DNA from: JAAZFZ01 sp035647435
GTDB lineage: Bacteria; Bacillota; Clostridia; Oscillospirales; Acutalibacteraceae
Length of the DNA: 7,746 nt
Direction of reading: 5' to 3'
NCBI GenBank assembly: GCA_035647435.1
Contig: DASRNM010000070.1
Span: forward strand, 1 to 7,746
The position numbers and the translations under genes were made by a program. Positions 1-6,169 of this stretch are shown here, piece by piece (the first letter of the stretch is position 1; every line of letters begins with the position of its first letter). Under the pieces are notes generated by a model. That model was not told where the DNA came from. It was given only the letters and a program-made list of their open reading frames with translations, and searched no databases.

Positions 1-717
1 AGCATAAACACCTACAAAGACAACAAGCCTGTAACCTAAACCAGAGAAAAGTGGAAGCCCTGCCATTGACTGAACGACTCCGACATTGAAAGGGTTGAAT
101 GTTGCAGCAGAGTAACCGAATGCGATTGCAACAAGGCTAAAGCCTAAGCCCACAAGCGAATCCCACCCGAGTGCAAGCGAGATTGCCACAGCAAGCGGAA
201 CTAAGGTTATACTTTCCTCAAGAACTCCGCACACCGAGCTGAGAGCCATACAAGCAAAAATCATCACTGCAAGTAGCTTGTGCTTTTTGTCGGAGTATTT
301 TCTAACTATTGACGACATAATATATTTAAGGACACCGCTCCTGTCCAAAACAAGAAATGTTCCCCCGATTAAAACTATAAAGCAAATTATCGCGCCGCCC
401 GTAAGGGCACTGTCGCTTGTGAACACCTCAAAAACAGAGGTGAACACACGCCAAAAAGGCATTTTATATTCTGTGTCCTGAACATATTTAGGTTCAATTC
501 CATTCTCAATGTCAACAACTATTTCGCCTGCATTTTCACTGCCTACGGGGTATCTAATATATTCGCCTCTCGGCAACACTTGAGTTAAAACCCCCGCAAA
601 AATCATTATAACCAATAACAGCCCTGTAATTAGCGATATTGTTTTTTTATCTATTTTTAATCCTTGGTTTTTTGGTGGTTCAACCCTTTTGCTATCCTCA
701 TTTCTTAAATCCTTCAT
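1..717 (-). CDS. YfcC/DcuC-family membrane transporter, N-terminal part (gene runs off the left edge)
   Basis: This is the first 239 codons of a membrane carrier; the open frame runs without a stop to base 1. The ATG at 717-715 is preceded by AAGGT about 7 bases upstream and overlaps the SDR stop codon as ATGA. Visible: a hydrophilic N-terminus (residues 1-26), a membrane helix at about 28-48, a soluble loop containing PRGEY (49-53), then hydrophobic segments at about 106-127, 147-165 and 170-204. The stretch FNPFNVG (207-213) followed by QSMAGLPLFSGLGYR (216-230) is the signature region of YfcC-type proteins in the DcuC/AbgT-like (C4-dicarboxylate carrier, PF03606) group. Family members are inner-membrane, probably ion-coupled carriers of carboxylates, amino acids or peptides; the substrate cannot be read from sequence. 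It is probably translationally coupled to the SDR gene. Full-length relatives are roughly 450-500 residues, so about half is missing because of the window edge, not because the gene is broken. Confidence 0.88.
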   Translation of the reverse strand, partial: MKDLRNEDSKRVEPPKNQGLKIDKKTISLITGLLLVIMIFAGVLTQVLPRGEYIRYPVGSENAGEIVVDIENGIEPKYVQDTEYKMPFWRVFTSVFEVFTSDSALTGGAIICFIVLIGGTFLVLDRSGVLKYIMSSIVRKYSDKKHKLLAVMIFACMALSSVCGVLEESITLVPLAVAISLALGWDSLVGLGFSLVAIAFGYSAATFNPFNVGVVQSMAGLPLFSGLGYRLVVFVGVYA

Positions 718-1718
718 GAGTCTACCTTGCTGTTTTCTTTAATCCAATTAACCATATCTGTCAATGATTCTTTGACGCTCATCGGTTTATATCCTAATTC
801 TTTTTCAGCCTTCTCATAAGAAAAGTTGCAGTTTGAGGTAATCTTTCTGATTGAATACCTTGTAAATAAGGGAGTCTTTTTTGCTACCTTATAATAAACT
901 TCAGCAGCAGGTGCAGCAACATTTACCATCCACTTTTTAGCCACAAGTTTAGGGGGATTGGCATCACATATATCAGACAGCATTGTTACCATCTCGTCAA
1001 CAGTTGTAACACTGCCTGTCAAAATAAAGCAATCACCATTTTTTGCTTTATTTGCCGCCGCATAAATTCCCTTTGCGACATCACGCACATCAACAAAATT
1101 GTATGCTCCAAAATCCATTGTAACAGGGAAACTGCCTGAGATAAACTTTCTCACCATCTCACCGACATTTGAAACCTTGAAATCGTACGGCCCTATGCAC
1201 GCACCAGGGTGAACAACCACCATTTCAACCTTACCCTCTTTTGCCTTATCAAGCACATATTGTGTTGCTATCGCTTTAGTTTTTGCATATGTTCCTTCTA
1301 AATCTTTAGGGTCAAAACTGTATATCTCTTTCATTAACTCGTTATTATCAAGAGGTTTAAAGGCATCGACCGATGAAGCATAGACAAGCCTTCTCACTCC
1401 ACGCTTTTCACAAGCCTTAACAACGTTTTTTGTACCTTCGACATTAACCTTATGTATAATCTCATCGTTACCAACATTGACATCAATAACACCTGCAAGG
1501 TGATACACAACATCGACTCCCTTAAAAGCCTTTTTGAGCGAGGCTAAATCGGTAACGTCCCCGATAACCTTTTCACAATCAATGCCGTCAAAAATCTCAG
1601 TGTCCTTTCGAATAATTATTCGAACCCGCTCGCCGTTTTTAACAAGCTCCTTTAGCAAAGCATAGCCAACATGCCCTGAGGCGCCCGTCATGGCGCACAG
1701 CTTACTTTCCACCAACAT
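714..1718 (-). CDS. NAD(P)-dependent extended short-chain dehydrogenase/reductase (epimerase/dihydroflavonol-reductase-like)
   Basis: A 334-residue cytosolic Rossmann-fold oxidoreductase. Residues 11-18 (TGASGHVG) are the GxxGxxG nucleotide-binding loop; GDVTD (53-57) is the adenine-contacting acid motif; YHLAG (72-76) follows beta-4; YASS (113-116) supplies the catalytic Ser, and Tyr144/Lys148 in TYAKTK form the YxxxK active site; HPG (170-172) precedes the substrate domain. This layout fits NAD-dependent epimerase/dehydratase proteins (PF01370), nearest in feel to dihydroflavonol-4-reductase-like and 3-beta-HSD-like members. The substrate is unknown. The frame is open upstream to a GTG at 1784 and an ATG at 1775, the latter with an AAGGTG motif. 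I chose the ATG at 1718 because it starts just before beta-1 as is usual, and because an extended -10 promoter (1744-1752) lies inside the upstream extension. Its ribosome site (GGGGGT) is close to the start and mediocre. It overlaps the transporter gene by 4 bases, so the pair is an operon, hinting that the carrier and enzyme handle related compounds. Confidence 0.9.
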   Translation of the reverse strand: MLVESKLCAMTGASGHVGYALLKELVKNGERVRIIIRKDTEIFDGIDCEKVIGDVTDLASLKKAFKGVDVVYHLAGVIDVNVGNDEIIHKVNVEGTKNVVKACEKRGVRRLVYASSVDAFKPLDNNELMKEIYSFDPKDLEGTYAKTKAIATQYVLDKAKEGKVEMVVVHPGACIGPYDFKVSNVGEMVRKFISGSFPVTMDFGAYNFVDVRDVAKGIYAAANKAKNGDCFILTGSVTTVDEMVTMLSDICDANPPKLVAKKWMVNVAAPAAEVYYKVAKKTPLFTRYSIRKITSNCNFSYEKAEKELGYKPMSVKESLTDMVNWIKENSKVDS

Positions 1719-1743
1719 TACCCCCGTCAATTTAATATATGAT

Positions 1744-1771
1744 ATTATATCACATAATTCGATAAAATAAA
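1744..1771 (-). promoter_or_regulatory. Extended -10 promoter for the SDR-transporter operon
   Basis: On the minus strand, TGATATAAT at 1752-1744 is a perfect extended -10 element (TG, one base, TATAAT). The -35 region is weak: TTTATT at 1771-1766 with a 16-base spacer matches 3 of 6 consensus positions, which is normal for extended -10 promoters. Transcription would begin near 1737, leaving about 19 bases of leader before the ATG at 1718. Transcripts from here would lack the longer start codons at 1784 and 1775. Confidence 0.6.
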
Positions 1772-1810
1772 GCATAAAATTCACCTTACATCAAATAAAA
1801 CAGCAGCCAA

Positions 1811-1854
1811 AATTAAAACCGACCAATAACGGTTTTTCCGCTTTAGGCCGGTTT
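1811..1854 (-). terminator. Rho-independent terminator after the flavodoxin gene
   Basis: On the minus strand AAACCGGCC (1854-1846) pairs with GGTCGGTTT (1824-1816), a 9-base-pair stem with one G-U pair. The 21-base loop contains a smaller hairpin, CGG-AAAAA-CCG. The stem runs into a T-rich tract (TTTTAATTTT, roughly 1818-1809). It starts about 20 bases after the flavodoxin stop and lies before the SDR promoter, so it separates the two operons. The broken T tract suggests it may not be fully efficient. Confidence 0.7.
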
Positions 1855-1874
1855 ATAATTTGCATTAAACAAAC

Positions 1875-2369
1875 TTATTTTTTAACTAGTTCCTCTAAAA
1901 TCATTATCGCAAGTTTTTCAATGTTTTCATAAAAAATTGTTGGAGCAACCCTTTCGCTGCCCTTCGTGGCTTTCAAAACTATTTTCACAATCAGTCTGTC
2001 AAATCCCTTGAGACGATCAATTTCCATTTCACCGCCGAACGATGTCGCGCAGATAGAGTTTTGTAAAAGCTCAAAAGGGATGTTGTCTTTTAAAACATTC
2101 TCTGTCTTATCCATAAATCCGTTACATACAAAAAACGCCAGCTTCTTTTTTCTCAACTTTTCGTAATTTTTTGAAATAAATTTCTTAACCGACTTATGAA
2201 TCGCACCCATGCGGATACCCGATCCAATTATTATAAAATCATAGTCGTCGACGCTGCAAGCATCATTTTTAAGGTCAACAACAACCGCTTCAGGCAACTT
2301 CTCTTTGAGCTCCATAGCACATTTTTGTGTCGTTCCTGTTTTACCCGCATATGCAATAAGTATTTTCAT
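1875..2369 (-). CDS. Flavodoxin-domain protein, HemG-like (Flavodoxin_5)
   Basis: A 164-residue cytosolic flavodoxin-fold protein expected to bind FMN. After beta-1 (KILIAYA, 2-8) comes the phosphate-binding loop GKTGTTQ (9-15). The stretch IIIGSGIRMGAIHKSVKKF (46-64) and GGEMEIDRLKGFDRLIVKIV (112-131) closely follow the layout of menaquinone-dependent protoporphyrinogen oxidase HemG, where the DR-FM-K-I-K segment is characteristic. In Clostridia such proteins are usually labelled only 'flavodoxin domain', and no heme genes are visible here, so a general flavin reductase role is as likely as heme synthesis. The ATG at 2369 is chosen over an upstream in-frame start (2423) because a strong AGGAGGG sits about 6 bases before it and beta-1 begins immediately; the upstream start would overlap the dockerin gene. 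It lies 13 bases after the dockerin gene and its ribosome site directly follows that gene's stop, so the two are almost certainly co-transcribed. Confidence 0.88.
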   Translation of the reverse strand: MKILIAYAGKTGTTQKCAMELKEKLPEAVVVDLKNDACSVDDYDFIIIGSGIRMGAIHKSVKKFISKNYEKLRKKKLAFFVCNGFMDKTENVLKDNIPFELLQNSICATSFGGEMEIDRLKGFDRLIVKIVLKATKGSERVAPTIFYENIEKLAIMILEELVKK

Positions 2370-2382
2370 TTTTACCCTCCTA

Positions 2383-4152
2383 TTATGGAGTCTGATCGAC
2401 TGTTTGCAAGAACAGACCCGCATCCTTTAACAACGCACTGTCAAGGGCATCAATTGTGCCGTCATGGTTGGCATCAGCTGCCTGAGCCGCCAACGAATTA
2501 AGGCCCGAAACATCATTTAATCCCGCAACAATTAAATCTATATACAATGCATCGGTTGCACTTGTATATCCATCGCAATCAACATCGCCAAAAATAAGAA
2601 CCGTAAGTGTCTCCTGAAGAATCTCGTTAATATAGACCTCAATAACAGTCCCTGTTCCGATTACATCACCCGAAGCGATAATCTCAACACTCGCTTGATC
2701 TATGGTTTTAAGCCACGATGACATGAGCTCTTCCCCTGAAACACCCACATCAAGACCGTAGATTGTGTGGTTAGCTCTGTCAATCACAGCCGTACTGCCT
2801 TGTGCAGATTTGAGGAAATATTGAACTTCAAGGTTGTTGTATGCAGTTAAAATTGCATCAACTGCTTGATCGATAATGCATTGGCCATCACTTGTTAAAA
2901 ACGGGTCAACATTAAGCCCCGCTATAATTGCATTATTGAAAGCCGTAATCGTCGAAACCGTATAGTTTTCATCAGGGTGCTTCGGTTCAAGCTGAAGCGC
3001 GATTGTAAGCGCTGTGTAGTCAACATCTAAGGAAGTTTCGCTTAATGTAGGATACACAAAGGTTTTATAACCTTTACCCGAAAAGTCACCTAACGGCAGA
3101 TGGGATTCACAGATTTTTTTGCCGCCGAGATGCACTGCATAGGTTTGCGAACCGACTAAGAAAAAGTCGTAATAAATAATTATATACGCTTCTGTGGTCT
3201 GGTCGTCCCACTCGCAGTCAATAAGGTACCATTGATCATCCTCCATTAGAACATAGTTCCACATATGGTTTGTTACTCCGTAACTGGATACCTTCTTGCC
3301 GCTAACTATCATTGTTGGTACGTCATAATAGTCACAAATCAGTTTGAACGCCTTTGAATAACCCTCTGCCGAGGCTCTACCATAAAGTAATGCCCCTGTT
3401 GCCTCATTCACATAATCAGAATACAAATCAAAAGTCACCGTTCTTGCTAACCCGTCATGAATGGATTGGCATATTTGATACCTTGAAGTGCCCGTAATTG
3501 GAAAATCTACAACAGCTTGTTGGAGCTGCGCCCTTGTTTGCGCAACACTTCCCGAATGTTCAGCCTTTACAACTATTGAAAATGTGATTTTAAACGTTTC
3601 CCAAACATAACCGCCCGAAGGGTTGTAATCACCACTGAGACTATAGTTGAACGATGTTCCGCTCTCGCCGAATTTAACCCAAAATGTTTCGGGACAATCC
3701 TTTTGAAATGCTTCAATAGCGACCTGAACGTTTCTATAAACCGTCTGGTCTATTGTGCTCATATTCACTGGCAAAATCGGATATTCATCTGTATAGAAAG
3801 TGAGAAGCGCCATATCTTCATAGCCTTCATCTTCCGCAAAGTTTAAAACCAAAGTCGTTTCGCTACCGTCCAAACCCTTCAAAGCATTGTAGACAGCACG
3901 CTGCGTGTCATTCTCCAACTGTTCATAGAAATTTACGCCAACCGCTGCGCCTGAGTAACTTTGGGTTGAAATTGAGGTAGTCTTAGATGGGCTTTGCGGA
4001 TATTCCAAACCGATTTCTTCCATCGGCAAACCCGTTTCGAATGTTTCGGATTCAATGCAGAAATCAATGTTACTTGCAAAAATGTTTAAAGGAAAAATTG
4101 AAATTAACAAAACTGCCGAAAGCAAAACCGAAACTGCTCTTTTAATCGCCAC
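2383..4152 (-). CDS. Secreted dockerin protein with a transglutaminase-like core lacking the catalytic Cys
   Basis: A 589-residue exported protein. Residues 1-27 are a signal peptide (KR, a hydrophobic core, cleavage near NIFAS). Residues 70-215 resemble the N-terminal region seen before clostridial transglutaminase cores. Residues 225-318 are a transglutaminase-like fold: AEGYSKAF (262-269), NHMWNYV (295-301) and WYLIDCEWDD (308-317). His296 and Asp312 are present, but the usual Cys before EGY is Ala262, so peptidase or crosslinking chemistry is doubtful. Residues 375-441 look like a helical FIVAR-type module, and 445-521 a small beta domain often found before dockerins. The type I dockerin has two calcium-binding F-hand repeats: Asp523/525/527/534 and Asp560/Asn562/Asp564/Asp568/Asp571. 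It would dock to a cohesin outside the cell. I prefer the GTG at 4152: AGAGG lies 8 bases upstream, whereas the GTG at 4161 overlaps that site. First gene of an operon with the flavodoxin. Confidence 0.87.
   Translation of the reverse strand: MAIKRAVSVLLSAVLLISIFPLNIFASNIDFCIESETFETGLPMEEIGLEYPQSPSKTTSISTQSYSGAAVGVNFYEQLENDTQRAVYNALKGLDGSETTLVLNFAEDEGYEDMALLTFYTDEYPILPVNMSTIDQTVYRNVQVAIEAFQKDCPETFWVKFGESGTSFNYSLSGDYNPSGGYVWETFKITFSIVVKAEHSGSVAQTRAQLQQAVVDFPITGTSRYQICQSIHDGLARTVTFDLYSDYVNEATGALLYGRASAEGYSKAFKLICDYYDVPTMIVSGKKVSSYGVTNHMWNYVLMEDDQWYLIDCEWDDQTTEAYIIIYYDFFLVGSQTYAVHLGGKKICESHLPLGDFSGKGYKTFVYPTLSETSLDVDYTALTIALQLEPKHPDENYTVSTITAFNNAIIAGLNVDPFLTSDGQCIIDQAVDAILTAYNNLEVQYFLKSAQGSTAVIDRANHTIYGLDVGVSGEELMSSWLKTIDQASVEIIASGDVIGTGTVIEVYINEILQETLTVLIFGDVDCDGYTSATDALYIDLIVAGLNDVSGLNSLAAQAADANHDGTIDALDSALLKDAGLFLQTVDQTP
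2413..2586 (-). other. Type I dockerin module (two F-hand calcium-binding repeats)
   Basis: Residues 523-580 of the secreted protein. Repeat 1 reads DVDCDGYTSATD and repeat 2 DANHDGTIDALD: calcium ligands at positions 1, 3, 5, 9 and 12 of each loop, each followed by a hydrophobic helix. Cohesin-recognition positions 10 and 11 are Ala-Thr in repeat 1 and Ala-Leu in repeat 2, so the two binding faces are similar but not identical. The Ala-containing pairs resemble mesophilic clostridial dockerins more than the Ser-Thr pairs of Clostridium thermocellum. Confidence 0.9.
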
Positions 4153-4200
4153 AACACTCACCTCTCATATCTTTAGCTACTTAAAATAACCGTCAAAATT

Positions 4201-4229
4201 AGTATATCATAATAACTAAATCATCGCAA
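4201..4229 (-). promoter_or_regulatory. Promoter of the dockerin-flavodoxin operon
   Basis: On the minus strand TTGCGA (4229-4224) and TATACT (4206-4201) are separated by exactly 17 bases, and TG one base before the -10 gives an extended -10 as well. Each hexamer matches sigma-A consensus at 4 to 5 of 6 positions. Initiation near 4194 would give a leader of about 42 bases before the GTG at 4152. The promoter begins only 13 bases after the stop of the small membrane-peptide gene, and no terminator lies between, so read-through from the phosphohexomutase unit is possible. Confidence 0.72.
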
Positions 4230-4242
4230 TATATTAATCCCT

Positions 4243-4341
4243 CTATCTTGCAAGAACACTCAATGCTACTGTGATAACACTCAAACCCATTAATATCGCC
4301 ATGCATAGTGCCACGATTCTAATAATTTTTTCTCTTTTCAA
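4243..4341 (-). CDS. 32-residue single-pass membrane peptide, TTG start
   Basis: A small gene 10 bases after the phosphohexomutase stop. It starts at TTG (4341-4339) with a good ribosome site, GAGGTGAG, overlapping and just after that stop, and ends with TAG at 4245-4243. The product is a basic head MKREKIIR (1-8) followed by one hydrophobic segment, about residues 9-30, ending in Ala-Arg. The positive N-terminus predicts the head inside the cell and the helix in the membrane. The architecture (Lys/Arg-rich head of 6-8 residues, one helix, about 31 residues in all) recalls small membrane peptides of Firmicutes such as the stressosome anchor Prli42 and the DUF4044 peptides, but this resemblance is by shape and I cannot assign homology. 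It would be translated from the phosphohexomutase transcript, possibly by coupling. Support for its being real: a placed ribosome site, a clean membrane-helix composition and tight spacing. Alternative: a chance open frame. Confidence 0.68.
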   Translation of the reverse strand: MKREKIIRIVALCMAILMGLSVITVALSVLAR

Positions 4342-4351
4342 AAAACTCACC

Positions 4352-6073
4352 TCACGAAAGCCCCATAATCTTTTTCATATCTGAACCCATAGCCTCTGCT
4401 ATCGCTACCGCTTCTTCTTTGTTTTCTGCAACGGCAGAAATATAAGCCTTTATTTTCGGCTCTGTGCCGGAAGGTCGAACTATAACCTTGCTACCCCTTG
4501 GCAACTTATATTCGAGCACATTTGAGCTCGGCAGATGGATTGCGGTTTCTTTACCGTTTTGCGTGTCGATTGTAACGCTTTTATAGTAGTCCGAAACGCT
4601 CAAAACCTTCTCGCCTGCAATTTCACAAGGAGCATTTTCACGCAATGTTTGCATTATGTCCTTCATCTTTTTCATGCCACTTGCACCTTCAAACGCAAAA
4701 TTTAAAACGCTATTGAGATAGTACCCATATTCATTGTAAACATCGCTAATAACATCAACAAGCGTTTTACCTTGCTTTTTATAATATGCCGCCATTTCGC
4801 AAATTAACATTGATGCAACGACTGCGTCTTTATCTCTTGCATGAATACCCGAAAGATAACCGTAACTCTCCTCCATGCCGATAATAAACCTGTCTGCTTC
4901 ACCCTTTTTCTCAAAGTTTGTGATAAATTCACCTATATACTTAAAACCTGTAAGCAAATTCACAACCTCGCAACCGTATTTCTTTGCAACCTCAGTTACA
5001 AGAGAGGTTGTGACAAAGGACTTGAGCAAAACAGGATTCTCGGGCATTGTTCCGTCAGCTTTTTTTGAAGATAAAATATATTGTGCAAGCAACACCCCGA
5101 CCTCGTTACCACTCAAGAGTTCGTATTCACCTTTTTCGTAAACAGCAATACCAACTCTGTCGCAATCAGGGTCTGTTGCAAGCAGAATATCTGCTTTTTC
5201 TTTTTCTGTCATTTTGAGTGCATATTCAAACGCCTGCCTTATTTCAGGGTTCGGATAAGGGCAGGTCGGGAAATTACCGTCGGGCATTTCCTGTTCAGGC
5301 ACAACGGAAACATTTTCAAGCCCTATTTTTTCAAGAACGTTGCGCACAGGCTTGTTTCCCGCTCCGTTGAGGGGTGTAAATATTACTTTTAAATCGCTCT
5401 TTTGGCATATCCCGGGGTTTATCTGCTGTTCTAAAACCTTTGAATAAAACTTTTCTATAATCTCCTCAGGGATATATTCGATTCTTCCTGACTTGACAGC
5501 CTCGTAAAAGTCGACTTTTTTAACCGAGCCAAAAATATCAACCTTGCTTATAAAATCGTAAGCTTTTTTTGCCGCCTCGTCAGTCATTTGATAACCCTCG
5601 GGGTCATAGCATTTATATCCGTTATACTTCGCGGGGTTATGGCTTGCCGTGACAATAATGCCTGAGCTGCATTTCAGCTCTCTTACAGCAAACGAAAGCA
5701 TCGGTGTCGGCACAAGCTCACGGTAAATATAAACCTTTATGCCGTTTGCGGCGAACACCTGTGCCGCTTCCTTTGAAAAAACATCGGAGTTGATTCTCGA
5801 ATCAAAAGCAATAGCAACGCTGGGGTTAGTGAACTCAGAATTTATATAATCCGCAAGCCCTTGGGTTGCCTGATTTACGGTATAAACATTCATTCTGTTT
5901 GTGCCTGCACCCAAAACGCCTCTCAAGCCTGCCGTACCAAATTCAAGGTTGCGATAAAATCTGTCAAGAATTTCTTCATCTTTGCCCTTTATTGAAAGCA
6001 GTTCGTCATAAACCTCTTTATTTTCATCTGTTTTTTCTAACCAAAGCTTATATAGTTTTTTAACCTCATTCAT
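4352..6073 (-). CDS. Alpha-D-phosphohexomutase (phosphoglucomutase/phosphomannomutase type)
   Basis: A full-length, 573-residue cytosolic enzyme that moves phosphate between C1 and C6 (or C5 of pentoses) through a phosphoserine. All four signature sites are intact: the active-site loop TASHNPAKYNGY (142-153) with phospho-acceptor Ser144; the magnesium loop DPDCDR (301-306; Asp301, 303, 305); the sugar-binding loop GMEESYG (399-405); and the phosphate-binding loop RPSGTEPK (533-540). FGTAGLRG (45-52) is typical of the longer PgcA/PGM2-like branch (Bacillus PgcA, about 580 residues), which supplies glucose-1-phosphate for UDP-glucose, glycolipid and wall polymer synthesis. Phosphomannomutase or phosphopentomutase activity cannot be ruled out. 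The ATG at 6073 has GAGGGA about 5 bases upstream. It has its own near-consensus promoter and is followed closely by the small membrane-peptide gene. Confidence 0.95.
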   Translation of the reverse strand: MNEVKKLYKLWLEKTDENKEVYDELLSIKGKDEEILDRFYRNLEFGTAGLRGVLGAGTNRMNVYTVNQATQGLADYINSEFTNPSVAIAFDSRINSDVFSKEAAQVFAANGIKVYIYRELVPTPMLSFAVRELKCSSGIIVTASHNPAKYNGYKCYDPEGYQMTDEAAKKAYDFISKVDIFGSVKKVDFYEAVKSGRIEYIPEEIIEKFYSKVLEQQINPGICQKSDLKVIFTPLNGAGNKPVRNVLEKIGLENVSVVPEQEMPDGNFPTCPYPNPEIRQAFEYALKMTEKEKADILLATDPDCDRVGIAVYEKGEYELLSGNEVGVLLAQYILSSKKADGTMPENPVLLKSFVTTSLVTEVAKKYGCEVVNLLTGFKYIGEFITNFEKKGEADRFIIGMEESYGYLSGIHARDKDAVVASMLICEMAAYYKKQGKTLVDVISDVYNEYGYYLNSVLNFAFEGASGMKKMKDIMQTLRENAPCEIAGEKVLSVSDYYKSVTIDTQNGKETAIHLPSSNVLEYKLPRGSKVIVRPSGTEPKIKAYISAVAENKEEAVAIAEAMGSDMKKIMGLS

Positions 6074-6118
6074 TTTGTTCCCTCTATTCTTTTTGATACG
6101 TCATTGTAAATCACTTTA

Positions 6119-6147
6119 ATTCTAAACTTTTTTTGCAATCCTGTCAA
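6119..6147 (-). promoter_or_regulatory. Near-consensus sigma-A promoter of the phosphohexomutase gene
   Basis: On the minus strand TTGACA (6147-6142, perfect -35) and TAGAAT (6124-6119, 5 of 6 for the -10) are separated by exactly 17 bases, with an A-run in the spacer. Initiation near 6112 leaves a leader of about 39 bases before the ATG at 6073. This is the best promoter in the window and lies wholly in the gap after the comM stop codon, so the mutase does not depend on transcription of comM. Confidence 0.85.
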
Positions 6148-6169
6148 CAAAGATAAAGGTCGATGTGTG

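Noticed and set aside
278..481. Plus-strand 67-codon frame near the left edge
   Set aside because: It is antisense to the YfcC-type transporter, whose minus-strand frame is open over 239 codons with clear membrane helices and family motifs.
1785..1874. A 24-codon ATG frame on the minus strand after the flavodoxin gene
   Set aside because: It has no ribosome site and runs straight through the terminator stem-loop.
4152..4200. Possible riboswitch or structured leader before the dockerin gene
   Set aside because: The leader is only about 42 bases and shows no paired elements of a known class.
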